Assembly (NCBI GenBank): GCA_963718775.1
Contig: OY970377.1
Location: forward strand, 1,984,001 to 2,048,000
DNA from: VRUE01 sp963718775
Lineage (GTDB): Bacteria; Actinomycetota; Thermoleophilia; Solirubrobacterales; 70-9
Direction: 5' to 3'
Length of the DNA stretch: 64,000 nt
Part shown: piece by piece, positions 7,295-15,018 of the stretch
Numbering within the stretch: position 1 is the stretch's first letter
How the letters are laid out: every line of letters starts with the position of its first letter
Translations under genes and position numbers: made by a program
Notes under the pieces: model-generated
What the model was told of the DNA's origin: nothing
Seen by the model: only the letters and a program-made list of their open reading frames with translations
The model's database searches: none

Positions 7295-9318
7295 GCCTTC
7301 GGGTGCGGGTCAGCCGGACCACGGTGGTCAGCGAGGCGAAGCGCTTCCAAGGCAGCTTCGGCTTTGGAGACGGCCTTAATTTGCTGCGGGCCGACAACAA
7401 TATGGGCAAGACGACAACACTCATGTCGATTCTCTACTCGCTGGGTTGGGATGGCATGCTTGGCCCGTCGCGGAAAGTTCCCTTCGCTGGGGCTGTGACG
7501 ACGGAGATCGCCGAGTCGGATGGACGGTTGCGGGTGCTCGCTTCATCGGCGCTGGCAGAGCTTGAAGGCGAGGGTGGCCAGCAGATGACGGTTAGGCGCT
7601 CGATCAAATCAGAGACGGAGAAGACGGAGCTGGTCCGTACCTGGGACGGTGCAGCCCTAAGTGAGGATGGCGGGGACCTTGAGACCCGCGACTTTTACGT
7701 TCGGACGAAAGGAGCCGCCCAGCGCGAAGCTGGCTTCCAGCATCGTCTCGCGGAGTTCGTCAATTGGGAGATACCTCAGGTGAGTAACTGGGAAGGGACC
7801 ACCGTCCCGCTTTACATGGAGACCATCGCACCCTTCCTATTTGTCGAGCAGACGCGTGGCTGGAGCTGGATTGCCTCGGTAATGCCGCGCTACCTACGGG
7901 TGCGTGATCCCGAGCGTCGAGCAACCGAGTTCTTGCTTTCATTGCAATCGCTGACGAAGGCTCGAGAGCGGGATTCACTCCTGGCAAAACGAGACGAGAT
8001 GCGGGCTGCTTGGCGCAGTAAGGCCGAGGAATTCGTTGTTCGGGCGAGTGAGGTTGGCGCAAGAGTTGAGACTCTTCCTAGAGAGGCCACGGCAGACTGG
8101 CCACCGGCCGTGCCTCCGACGATCCGGTTGCTGGTAGGCGATGAGTGGCACTCAATAGCGGTGGTTCTTGAGTCGCTTCGGTCGGAGTTGGCGGATGCCG
8201 CGAGAGAAATTCCTCGGGTCGAGGAGGTCGCCGACGAGATCGGTGAGGAATTGAAAGCCGAGGAGGCTCGCGCAGCTAAGCTTGCTGGACGACTGGCCGG
8301 AGCTGCACGCGACGTGCGTGAGCAGCGTGGCGAACTGGCCGCCCTTGAGGAGCGACTGGAGGCGCTGAAGGAGGATGAGGCTCGGTACGTCGATGCGATT
8401 CGTCTGCGTGAGTTTGGCTCGCGTGAGGAGTTGGCAGTTGATCAGGGCCACTGTCCGACCTGTGATCAGTCCCTACCTGCAACGCTGCTCGGAGGGGATG
8501 TCGGGCCGGTGATGACGTTGGAGGAAAATCGGTCACTCATTGGTGAGGAATTGAAGACTTTCGGAACGATGCGAGACGACGCCCGCGAGGTGCTGCTTGC
8601 CTCCAGTCAGCGTCAAAGCGCTTTGCACACGGAGCTGAACGACGCCCGCCGCTCGATCCGGTCGCTGAAAGCGACCTTGACCCAGAGCGCGACGGCACCG
8701 TCGCAGGCGGCGATCGCCAAACAGATCCGGCTCGGCGACAGAATTGAGAAGCTGGACGAGCTAGAGGTCGCGTTGACGGGCCTCGAAGAGGATCTGGGAG
8801 AGCGCTCGGCTGAGTATCGACGTGTCAGTGGTGAGTTGCTGAAGTTGGGTGAGCGCGGTGGCCTGACGACGCAGGACCGGGAGAAGTTGGATGCGTTCGC
8901 GAGCTTGGTGCGCGAGCAACTAGGTCAGTACGGGTTCACCTCGGTTCCAGCGGAGGATGTCGAACTAGCTCCGGACAACTATCTACCGCTGCGTGATGGA
9001 AACCAACTGCGCCCCGAAGACCTTTCGGCCTCGGATTGCGTGCGCATGGTTTGGGCCTATCTGGTCGGTTTGTTGGAGATGTCTCGGGACTTCGAAACCG
9101 CGCATCCAGGCCTCCTCATTCTCGATGAGCCTGGCCAGCAGGACGTAAGTGACGAGAGCCTACGGGCGTTGTTTGAGCGACTGGCTAGCTCGTCCCAGCA
9201 TGGGCAGCAGGTGATCGTGGCGACCTCAAAACGCTCCGACGTTGTGAGTGAGTTGCTCGGAGGAGTGGAGGCGACCCTTCACGAGATCGATGGCTATGTC
9301 TTGAAGCCCGAGCAGTGA
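7291..9318 (+). CDS. Rad50/SMC-like ABC ATPase of an ABC-3C system
   Basis: This 675-residue ATPase has an N-terminal Walker A-like motif RADNNMGKTT (residues 33-42), then a long coiled-coil region interrupted by a zinc-hook-like CPTC motif (Cys388, Cys391). The C-terminal half has a signature-like LSASDCVRM and Walker B LLILDEP (Asp612, Glu613). Coiled coil, CxxC hook and split head indicate a DNA-repair-type ABC ATPase. It is coupled to the middle component by an ATGA overlap. In ABC-3C systems such ATPases are thought to sense foreign nucleoprotein and license an effector; here that role is inferred from operon composition. Confidence 0.75.
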   Translation: MSLRVRVSRTTVVSEAKRFQGSFGFGDGLNLLRADNNMGKTTTLMSILYSLGWDGMLGPSRKVPFAGAVTTEIAESDGRLRVLASSALAELEGEGGQQMTVRRSIKSETEKTELVRTWDGAALSEDGGDLETRDFYVRTKGAAQREAGFQHRLAEFVNWEIPQVSNWEGTTVPLYMETIAPFLFVEQTRGWSWIASVMPRYLRVRDPERRATEFLLSLQSLTKARERDSLLAKRDEMRAAWRSKAEEFVVRASEVGARVETLPREATADWPPAVPPTIRLLVGDEWHSIAVVLESLRSELADAAREIPRVEEVADEIGEELKAEEARAAKLAGRLAGAARDVREQRGELAALEERLEALKEDEARYVDAIRLREFGSREELAVDQGHCPTCDQSLPATLLGGDVGPVMTLEENRSLIGEELKTFGTMRDDAREVLLASSQRQSALHTELNDARRSIRSLKATLTQSATAPSQAAIAKQIRLGDRIEKLDELEVALTGLEEDLGERSAEYRRVSGELLKLGERGGLTTQDREKLDAFASLVREQLGQYGFTSVPAEDVELAPDNYLPLRDGNQLRPEDLSASDCVRMVWAYLVGLLEMSRDFETAHPGLLILDEPGQQDVSDESLRALFERLASSSQHGQQVIVATSKRSDVVSELLGGVEATLHEIDGYVLKPEQ

Positions 9319-9325
9319 GCGAGAC

Positions 9326-10102
9326 ATGGGAGTCGATCGACCAGGCAGCGGCGCGAGTCAAGCTGAAGAAGCGGCGGAAGATCCGGTTGGCATCCGAGTC
9401 CGTTTAGAACTAGCTGAGGCGCTGTCAGGTGCCTTCCGGGCCGGCGGCCAGCTGCTGTGGGTCGGCGGGGCGATGTTCGGTACAGATCGGGCCGAGGGGG
9501 AGTCGCCGTTCAAGTTTGGCAGCGATGCCACGGTCGGAGTTGCCGCAGTCCTTCAGATCGCTTGCGAGCTTGTGCGCGGCGCGACCGCCCTCTTTCGGGA
9601 CGGGAACCGCTACAGCGCCGCGGCGCTCCTCCGGCAACTGGTCGAGGCCGAGTACCTTGCGTGGGCGTTCGCGAAGGAGGAGAAGGATGCCGAGACATGG
9701 ATGCGCTCGACCAATAAAGAGCGCATGAAGCTGTTTCGGCCCGGTCAGCTGCGGGAGCGATCGGAGGGCCTATTTCGCCACGGTGACTACCAGGCCCATT
9801 GCGGCAAGGGCGGCCACCCATCGCCGGAGGGGTTCCCGCTGCTGCCCGACCACTCCGAAGCCGAGCCTCAGGGCGTGTGGTGGTGCGACATGAACATGCA
9901 CGGCCTCAACATCTGGGACTACGCGCTGGAGGCGGCTGGCCGGCACGGTCATGCAGATGCTCTCGGACCGGTCGGCGAGTCGAGTGGCCTCGACGAGATT
10001 CGGGGCCGGTGGCGCGTCGAGGACCCAACGATCGTGATCTTGGACTGGCTCAACGCCAACCGGGCCGAGCCTGGCCGCCCCGACGACACCGCCGCCGCTT
10101 AG
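9326..10102 (+). CDS. Hypothetical protein, helical, DUF5677/HEPN-like pattern
   Basis: This 258-residue protein contains helices of the form YSAAALLRQLVEAEYLAWAF (about residues 91-110), followed by a His-rich segment HGDYQAHCGKGGHPSP. This pattern recalls DUF5677-type and HEPN-related proteins, but I cannot confirm the family. The start is uncertain. A GTG at 9315 overlaps the ATPase stop (GTGA) but its frame closes after about 30 codons, so either the ATG at 9326 is used or a small indel lies nearby. It probably belongs to the same accessory cluster as the upstream ABC-3C genes. Confidence 0.4.
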   Translation: MGVDRPGSGASQAEEAAEDPVGIRVRLELAEALSGAFRAGGQLLWVGGAMFGTDRAEGESPFKFGSDATVGVAAVLQIACELVRGATALFRDGNRYSAAALLRQLVEAEYLAWAFAKEEKDAETWMRSTNKERMKLFRPGQLRERSEGLFRHGDYQAHCGKGGHPSPEGFPLLPDHSEAEPQGVWWCDMNMHGLNIWDYALEAAGRHGHADALGPVGESSGLDEIRGRWRVEDPTIVILDWLNANRAEPGRPDDTAAA

Positions 10103-10112
10103 GCTCCGACCC

Positions 10113-10676
10113 GTGCGGGGGTTGCTTGACTTCTTGGCGGCAGCGAAGGCTGCTGCGCCCCTCGACGAGGACGGGGGACGCGACTGGCTGGCGCTGATCG
10201 TGGCCGTCTACGGCGCCTTCGTTGCCTCCTGTGTTGCCATTTACCAGTTCCGTCGTGATCGCCCCGGAGTGAAGGTGAGGCTGGCAGCGGTGGCGAGCAG
10301 CGAGAGTGGAGGTCGCCTGGTCGAGCGCTGGGCAGTGCGGATAATCAACCACCGGCAGCGTCCGATCACGATCGACAACGCGGGCGTTCTGGTCAACGAC
10401 GGCCAGCAGCTTCAGGCGCCCTTCGTTAACTCTCATGGGAACCAGCCGAAAATGTGGAGGCATCCGTTTCCCCTGACCCTTACTGATGGCCAAAGCGCGC
10501 GAGTGTTCATCAACGTCATCATCGGCGGAGAGGATGTCACCGGCGCCTGGGCCAGGGACGCCCTCGGGCGCGAGTACAAGACGCGGCGATCTCTTCGTCA
10601 ACGGTGGCGGCTCTGGCGGCTGAACCGGCGCCTGAAGCGGTCCTTCCGGAGTGGAGGGAAGCGCAGAAAGTCCTAG
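10113..10676 (+). CDS. Membrane-anchored hypothetical protein
   Basis: This 187-residue protein starts with GTG 10 bases after the previous stop. One transmembrane helix (about residues 25-45, ALIVAVYGAFVASCVAIYQF) precedes a beta-rich domain and a very basic Arg/Lys-rich C-terminus. Stand-alone proteins of this shape are common in actinobacterial accessory DNA; I do not know a function. Confidence 0.4.
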   Translation: MRGLLDFLAAAKAAAPLDEDGGRDWLALIVAVYGAFVASCVAIYQFRRDRPGVKVRLAAVASSESGGRLVERWAVRIINHRQRPITIDNAGVLVNDGQQLQAPFVNSHGNQPKMWRHPFPLTLTDGQSARVFINVIIGGEDVTGAWARDALGREYKTRRSLRQRWRLWRLNRRLKRSFRSGGKRRKS

Positions 10677-10705
10677 GCCACCGGCCTGATAGAACGCGCT
10701 GACAA

Positions 10706-11149
10706 ATGGGCGTCCGCAAGCGAGTCGAAGACGCTGAGCTACTTTGGCGTGAAGGCCAGTCGGAAGGCTCCCTGCTGATGGCCCTGATCGCCGCTTCCGC
10801 GACTGCACGCCGTAAGTACCCGAGGCTCAACGACGGCGAAGGCTTTGAACGGCTCCTACTCGATGCGCGAAAATGGCGGTTGAGCCTTGAGTTCCGTGGC
10901 GCGCAAGTGCCCATCGAGTGTCTGCTGTGGAAGTGGCTGCGCTGCGAACTGGTCCACGAAGCAGGGCTGCCCGTAGATATTGAGCTGACGCCGATCGACG
11001 CAGTCGGGGAATTGTCAGCACGTGCTGGAGGAGCACCCAGCTACGAGCTGCAGCTCTCCGAGGCCTGGTTGCATCATGTACTTGACGTAGTGATCTACGA
11101 CCCGGTCAACCAAGATCTATTTCCCGAGGGTTGGCGGGATACAGCTTGA
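10706..11149 (+). CDS. Hypothetical protein with HEPN-like R-x4-H motif
   Basis: This 147-residue helical protein contains LRCELVHEAG near residue 80. The R-x4-H spacing matches the catalytic motif of HEPN ribonucleases, and the surrounding helices fit a small four-helix domain. No nucleotidyltransferase or antitoxin partner lies next to it. It is the last gene before the tRNA-Val-derived attachment repeat at 11426. The function is inferred from the motif alone. Confidence 0.4.
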   Translation: MGVRKRVEDAELLWREGQSEGSLLMALIAASATARRKYPRLNDGEGFERLLLDARKWRLSLEFRGAQVPIECLLWKWLRCELVHEAGLPVDIELTPIDAVGELSARAGGAPSYELQLSEAWLHHVLDVVIYDPVNQDLFPEGWRDTA

Positions 11150-11358
11150 ATCCTCGCCCAGAATCGATGGCATCCACCACCTGTGGTTATGCAGATCTTT
11201 GGTTGATCCCAACAGATTGCAAGCCGAAGCTGGTTCTAATCCCGTCTGTTCGTGCTCGGGGTAAGCGATACGCCCGCACGAAATTTCGCGTCCGAGACAG
11301 CCGACCCACCAGGTAGATTCCTGGGTGCAAGCGAGTCGCTGGGCCTTGCGATTCGAGC

Positions 11359-11413
11359 TGTAGAGCCAAATTCTGGACTGGGTTAGAACCACTCCCTGAT
11401 TTTTGGCTCTACA
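11359..11413. repeat. 12-bp inverted repeat beside the attachment site
   Basis: TGTAGAGCCAAA (11359-11370) and its exact reverse complement TTTGGCTCTACA (11402-11413) are separated by 31 bp and end 12 bp before the 47-bp att repeat. It may be an integrase or excisionase arm site, or a hairpin. The rest of the gene-free stretch 11150-11635 shows nothing else besides the att repeat. Confidence 0.5.
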
Positions 11414-11425
11414 AAGGGAAGTCCG

Positions 11426-11472
11426 ATGGGCGCGGCTGGGTTCGAACCAGCGACCTCTCGCGTGTGAGGCGA
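11426..11472. repeat. Attachment-site repeat (tRNA-Val 3' half), left copy
   Basis: These 47 bases are identical to 17319-17365, which cover the discriminator, T-arm, variable region and anticodon arm of the tRNA-Val gene. The sequence diverges immediately outside the repeat. The 5' half of a tRNA is absent here, so this is not a functional gene. It is the expected product of site-specific integration by a tyrosine integrase into a tRNA 3' end. Confidence 0.85.
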
Positions 11473-11635
11473 AGCCTCTCCGGGTCGAGGAATAGCGCCA
11501 AACCTGCATTCCCAAGCGGAATGACACACCTCCCGCCACCGATCCTCTAAGCCGTCAGATTGCTGCAGTTTGCGCTTGATTTCCGCCGCTTCGGGCACTG
11601 GTGCCCAAGGCTGCTTGCCGACGCGCGGTAACTAG

Positions 11636-12004
11636 CTAGTCGCGTCCTAGCAGGCGGTCGAGCGCTCGCCCGACTTGTCTATAGATCTGTTCCTCGTCGC
11701 CGTAGGGAACCTTGAGTCCAATGCGAATGACCTCTGCCTTGGATGGCCCGTCCTCGTCGGGGAGCAGCCGATAGATGATTCGGTAGCGAGGGTCCACGTC
11801 GCGCTTCTCGTCGAAGTAGAGCTTGCGGCAGTCGGAGAGATTGCCGGTGCTGAACGCGAAGCCGCATGGCTTGCCCAGCTTTGGGTTCTCCTTCGAGACC
11901 TGGGCGAGCAGTTCGAGGGCTCGGCGTTTCAACTCCTTGGAGGGAAGGTCGAGGAGTTGCTGCTTGGCGGTGGGGTCGAAGAACTCGACCGGGAGCCGCG
12001 CCAC
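11636..12004 (-). CDS. RelE/ParE-superfamily toxin
   Basis: This 122-residue protein contains YRIIYRLLPDEDGP and VIRIGLKVPYGDEEQIYRQVGRAL, the core beta-strand and terminal helix pattern of RelE/HigB-type mRNA interferases. It starts with GTG directly after the stop of the upstream antitoxin gene, the usual arrangement of a type II pair. It probably cleaves translated mRNA when the labile antitoxin is lost and stabilises the element. Catalytic residues cannot be assigned with certainty. Confidence 0.65.
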   Translation of the reverse strand: MARLPVEFFDPTAKQQLLDLPSKELKRRALELLAQVSKENPKLGKPCGFAFSTGNLSDCRKLYFDEKRDVDPRYRIIYRLLPDEDGPSKAEVIRIGLKVPYGDEEQIYRQVGRALDRLLGRD

Positions 12005-12301
12005 CTACAGGCCGAACTCCGCCGGGTCGAAGCCCGCCTCGCGAGAGACATCGGCCAGCTCGACCCGTTTGCCGGTGTCCTGGGCAAGAGCCTCGCGAAC
12101 CTCCTCCGACGCCACCAGCTCGTCAAGAATTTCCGTCTGCCACTCGTACCGCTCGTAGGAGAGAATCACGCCCTCGGGCTTGCGATGAGAGCCGAAGACG
12201 ACTGGATCAGCCTGCCCGCCTCTCTCGCGAAAGAGCTTCAGATAGCTGGAGAGATGATCTCTAGCCTCGGCACTCGGGATGACAGTTTGGGGAGAAGCCA
12301 T
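12005..12301 (-). CDS. Phd/YefM-like antitoxin
   Basis: This 98-residue protein begins with a Phd/YefM-like DNA-binding pattern (TVIPSAEARDHLSSYLKLF, then PVVFGSHRKPEGVILSYERYE), followed by an acidic toxin-binding tail (EEVREALAQDTG, DPAEFGL). Its stop directly abuts the toxin start. An inverted repeat, GTACAG-N4-CTGTAC, lies about 20 bp upstream of the start and is a candidate autoregulatory operator. Confidence 0.65.
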   Translation of the reverse strand: MASPQTVIPSAEARDHLSSYLKLFRERGGQADPVVFGSHRKPEGVILSYERYEWQTEILDELVASEEVREALAQDTGKRVELADVSREAGFDPAEFGL

Positions 12302-12321
12302 GGCAGTAGCCTAGCAAATCT

Positions 12322-12337
12322 GTACAGATTTCTGTAC
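12322..12337. promoter_or_regulatory. Inverted-repeat operator of the toxin-antitoxin pair
   Basis: GTACAG ATTT CTGTAC is a perfect 6-bp inverted repeat 20 bp upstream of the antitoxin start, in AT-richer DNA. Type II antitoxins usually bind such repeats in their own promoter. The remaining sequence to 12563 shows no gene. Confidence 0.45.
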
Positions 12338-12563
12338 GACTTCTCCTTGTTTGGCTTGATCTTTCCGTCCGAACACGTCGAGTACAACCCGGGCGTCGCG
12401 CTGTCAAAACCTGGCCCCGGCGGGCGAAGCCTCATCACCTTCATCCGCCGGGGCCCAAGTCGTGTCCGAGTCGTTTGCGAGGCTTGGTACGAGCCTGGTA
12501 TCGGGGTGATGCCCGATGAGTACCGGGCTCGGCATTTGACAGCACGACTATAGGAGGGGCCAC

Positions 12564-13613
12564 ATGGCTTCCAGCTCAGACGCCGGCTACGTCGGCAAAG
12601 TTCTCAACGAAGTTCGCGATCAGATCGCCGTCGATGACGACGTTCTTTCTGAGACCAAGGCACGGCGCAACTTGGTTAAGCGAGTTGCTCGAAAGTTTGA
12701 AGGGGCTCTCAAGACGTTTGACTCCGGCTCGGTGGCCCACGGGACCGTCAACAAGCCTGTCTCCGATGCGGACTGCGGTGTCGTTTTAGACCGCCGCACC
12801 TATCCCGAGCTTGGTCCCGATGGCGATGACGAGCCACCGAACGACATTGTCGAAAGGATGGCCGAGTTCGTCATCGAGGGGGTGCTGGAGGAGTACCCGG
12901 CTGCCGAACAGGAAGTTGGCAAGCGCTCAATCGTCATTACCTTCAACGAGCCGCTCGAGGAGGAGAACGCCGAGGTCGAAGACCAAGACCCAAGCGTCGA
13001 TCTGATCGTCGCCTTGACCAAGGCGGACGGGGAAGGCCGCTGGATTCCCAACACCGAGGCGCGGCGATGGGACGCGAGTCACCCCGAGAAGCACACTGAG
13101 TTGCTCAACGGGCCAACCCTTGGGGACCGAGTTCATCGGGCCAGGGTCATCCGGCTGGCGAAGGCAGCGGTGAAGCAGGACGAAGCCCCAGTGGTTAGCT
13201 CCTTCAATGTGGAGGCAATCGCCTTGGAGCATGTCGACTCCGACGACACCATCGCTGAGAGTCTGCGCGATGTCTTTCTCGATGGAGCTGCTGATTTGGA
13301 GTTGGGTGATACTCCCGATCCGGCTGGAGTATCGGACCCGATCAAGCTTCCCGATGGGATCGCGCGCACCGAGGCAGTCAGTCGGCTACGTGAGTTTGGA
13401 AACGCCCTTGAAGCGGCGATGGACAACTCTGACGACGAGGAGCGCGTGCGGACCGAACTCGCCCGAGTCTTCCCTGACTACGTCGAGGTCAAGGTGTCGG
13501 GAAAAGAGGCCCTTGCGAATGCGTTGATAGCCGGTGATTCGACCAAGGTCGCGTCAGTCGTTGGGGCTGGCAGTAGCAGCTTGAAGCGCACCGCTGCTTA
13601 CGGTGATGGCTAG
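12564..13613 (+). CDS. CD-NTase-like nucleotidyltransferase (CBASS cyclase candidate)
   Basis: This 349-residue protein has the nucleotidyltransferase GS motif in SGSVAHG (Gly55-Ser56), the paired metal ligands in SDADCGVVL (Asp68, Asp70) and a third Asp in DPSVDLIVAL (Asp146). GS, then D-x-D 11-13 residues later, then a distant Asp is the active site of CD-NTase/OAS-type cyclases. The C-terminus is YGDG, ending in Gly349, as expected of a cyclase conjugated by a ubiquitin-like pathway. It overlaps the next gene, which encodes an E2-like protein. I infer that it makes a nucleotide second messenger on phage infection; the product is unknown. A start near 12564 is supported by AGGAGGGG just upstream. 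Confidence 0.7.
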   Translation: MASSSDAGYVGKVLNEVRDQIAVDDDVLSETKARRNLVKRVARKFEGALKTFDSGSVAHGTVNKPVSDADCGVVLDRRTYPELGPDGDDEPPNDIVERMAEFVIEGVLEEYPAAEQEVGKRSIVITFNEPLEEENAEVEDQDPSVDLIVALTKADGEGRWIPNTEARRWDASHPEKHTELLNGPTLGDRVHRARVIRLAKAAVKQDEAPVVSSFNVEAIALEHVDSDDTIAESLRDVFLDGAADLELGDTPDPAGVSDPIKLPDGIARTEAVSRLREFGNALEAAMDNSDDEERVRTELARVFPDYVEVKVSGKEALANALIAGDSTKVASVVGAGSSSLKRTAAYGDG

Positions 13614-14073
13614 GCGGCCAAAGCGGACTCCCTGGTATCACGACTTCCGTAAGCGTCTGCGGTTTGAGGCAGGCGCTAGGAAGGAGTTCGCTGATATTAG
13701 GGACCGGAAGATTGGGAAGGGTTGGCGGGCCGAGATCGTCTATGACTTGACGGTTGATGTTCCCGAATACGGAGAGCGTAGAAAGGTCACGATTCGGCTA
13801 ACCAATTTCACCGATCCAACGCTGAAAGGCGTTACCGTGGATGGCTCTACTGAATCACCCCACCGCCGCGGGAAAACCGATCTTTGCCTGTGGCGCTGGG
13901 ATTCCTCGCCGAAGAATCAGTGGACTGGCGATGAGGGGCTCCTGGCTCTAATTCAGTATGTGCGAATACACCTGTTTCGGGAGGCATACTGGCGGGAGAC
14001 TGGAGGCTACGACAGCGGTGTTTGGGCGGGGGGTGAGGCTCCTCACGACCACGCCAAGGATGAAGCGGCGTGA
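13606..14073 (+). CDS. Stand-alone E2-like conjugating protein
   Basis: This protein of about 155 residues overlaps the cyclase gene by 8 bp; an in-frame GTG at 13603 is an alternative start. Its core SPHRRG-KTDLCLWRWD followed by W about 12 residues on parallels the ubiquitin E2 arrangement HPN...G-x-ICLDIL...W-SP, with His87 and candidate catalytic Cys95 (numbered from 13603). A helix (EGLLALIQYVRIHLF) follows, as in E2 folds. No E1 or JAB peptidase gene is adjacent, so this looks like the E2-only version of type II CBASS, in which E2 acts on the cyclase C-terminus. The assignment rests on motif and context. Confidence 0.6.
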   Translation: MARRPKRTPWYHDFRKRLRFEAGARKEFADIRDRKIGKGWRAEIVYDLTVDVPEYGERRKVTIRLTNFTDPTLKGVTVDGSTESPHRRGKTDLCLWRWDSSPKNQWTGDEGLLALIQYVRIHLFREAYWRETGGYDSGVWAGGEAPHDHAKDEAA

Positions 14074-14612
14074 TTGCCCTAGCCGTCGAGCAATCAGGTT
14101 GGACGACGGCCGCTATCGCCACGGTTGTGGCTTCTCTGGTCAGCGGGAGCATCGCTCTGTTGACTTTCTGGGCGAGCGGTGTTCGGCAAGAGCGTGCGCG
14201 GCGACAACAGCTCTACGCCGATGCGCTAGCGGTCTTGGTTGCCTATCGGGAGTTTGCCTATGTAATCCGACGACGAAGAGCGCCGTTGCCCGGCCATGAG
14301 GAGGTCGCTGGAGAGGAGCGTGTTCGGATTTCCGAAGCGCTTCGCGAGGTGCAAAAGGATCTCGTCTACCTCAAGGCATGGATTAAGGCCGAGCGGGTGG
14401 ATGAGGTCGCAGACCGCTACGAGGAGCTGGTTGCACACACTCGGCGCATCGCAGGGGGTTATATGCGAGAGGCGTGGAAGGCGGACCCGCTCGACAATGA
14501 TTCAGGGATGAACATTCCTGACATCGACTACGAGCCACTCAAGACGTACGAGCGAGCCTATCTCGATGCGGTGCATCGCTCGCTCAGATTCTGGCGCGTA
14601 GCGTTCCGTTGA
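14070..14612 (+). CDS. One-TM membrane protein, candidate CBASS effector
   Basis: This 180-residue protein starts with GTG, overlapping the E2-like gene stop (GTGA). One N-terminal transmembrane helix (about residues 11-34, WTTAAIATVVASLVSG...) is followed by a helical cytoplasmic domain rich in Arg and Glu. As the third gene of a coupled cyclase-E2 operon it occupies the effector position, and membrane-disrupting effectors are common in CBASS. However, similar one-TM proteins also occur alone in actinobacteria, so the effector role is inference. No second-messenger-binding domain is recognisable. Confidence 0.5.
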   Translation: MIALAVEQSGWTTAAIATVVASLVSGSIALLTFWASGVRQERARRQQLYADALAVLVAYREFAYVIRRRRAPLPGHEEVAGEERVRISEALREVQKDLVYLKAWIKAERVDEVADRYEELVAHTRRIAGGYMREAWKADPLDNDSGMNIPDIDYEPLKTYERAYLDAVHRSLRFWRVAFR

Positions 14613-14624
14613 CGGACGCCCTCA

Positions 14625-14873
14625 TCAGTTGCTCAGCTCGTCAGCGAGCTTCCCGAGTTCCCCCATCGAGACTCCTAGGGCTCTGGCGATTCCCTTAACC
14701 GTGCCCCAGGCGGGGTTTGACTGGCCGCGCTCAATCAGGGAGAGGGTGCCGGTCGTGACGCCGGCCTCATAGGCAAGGGCTTCCTGGGTAGCTCCGCGTT
14801 TCTCGCGGAGCTGGCGGATCGCCTGGCCGAGGGCGGGCTGGGGTTCGTCGGGGCGTCCCATCGTGGCGGGCAC
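14625..14873 (-). CDS. XRE-family transcriptional regulator
   Basis: This 82-residue protein is almost entirely a lambda-repressor-type helix-turn-helix: LGQAIRQLREKRGATQEAL, then EAGVTTGTLSLIERGQSNP, then VKGIARALGVSMGEL. It is divergent from a winged-helix gene at 15019, with a shared AT-richer intergenic region. It probably represses the element's integration or excision genes. A GTG (14873) is taken as start; an in-frame ATG lies at 14861. Confidence 0.75.
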   Translation of the reverse strand: MPATMGRPDEPQPALGQAIRQLREKRGATQEALAYEAGVTTGTLSLIERGQSNPAWGTVKGIARALGVSMGELGKLADELSN

Positions 14874-14961
14874 GCTGTCAAACCTAAGTGGCTAGCACCA
14901 GTTGGATATCCACTTGTGATTAACCGCTAAAGCATGGTAGCCTGTTCTCGCACTCGCAAAA

Positions 14962-15018
14962 GTGCCCCCGCGCTGCGCTAACAGCCGGGGGCGTGGCACC
15001 GAAAGGACGGACCTTCCG
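14962..15018 (+). promoter_or_regulatory. Structured 5' leader of the winged-helix gene
   Basis: A GC hairpin (GCCCCCG ... CGGGGGC, about 14964-14992) is followed by GGCACCGAAAGGACGGA and CCTTCC directly before the ATG at 15019. The AAGG ribosome-site core can pair with CCTT across a 5-base loop. The same arrangement, with near-identical sequence after the hairpin, precedes the homologous gene at 59224-59481. Confidence 0.6.

Larger units (their letters stand above)
1..11472. mobile_element. Right part of a putative integrative conjugative element
   Basis: Conjugation genes (SCO6880-like, TrbL-like, VirB8-like, sigma factor, wall hydrolase) and a conflict-system cargo occupy this stretch. 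It ends at a 47-bp copy of the 3' half of tRNA-Val. I infer an element that entered the same tRNA site and whose left end and integrase lie outside the window. Alternatively these genes and the 11426-17365 segment may form one element with an internal remnant att site. Confidence 0.45.

Noticed and set aside
11426..11495. A second tRNA-Val gene
   Set aside because: Only the 3' half matches; bases after 11472 do not form the anticodon 5' stem, D-arm or acceptor 5' strand.
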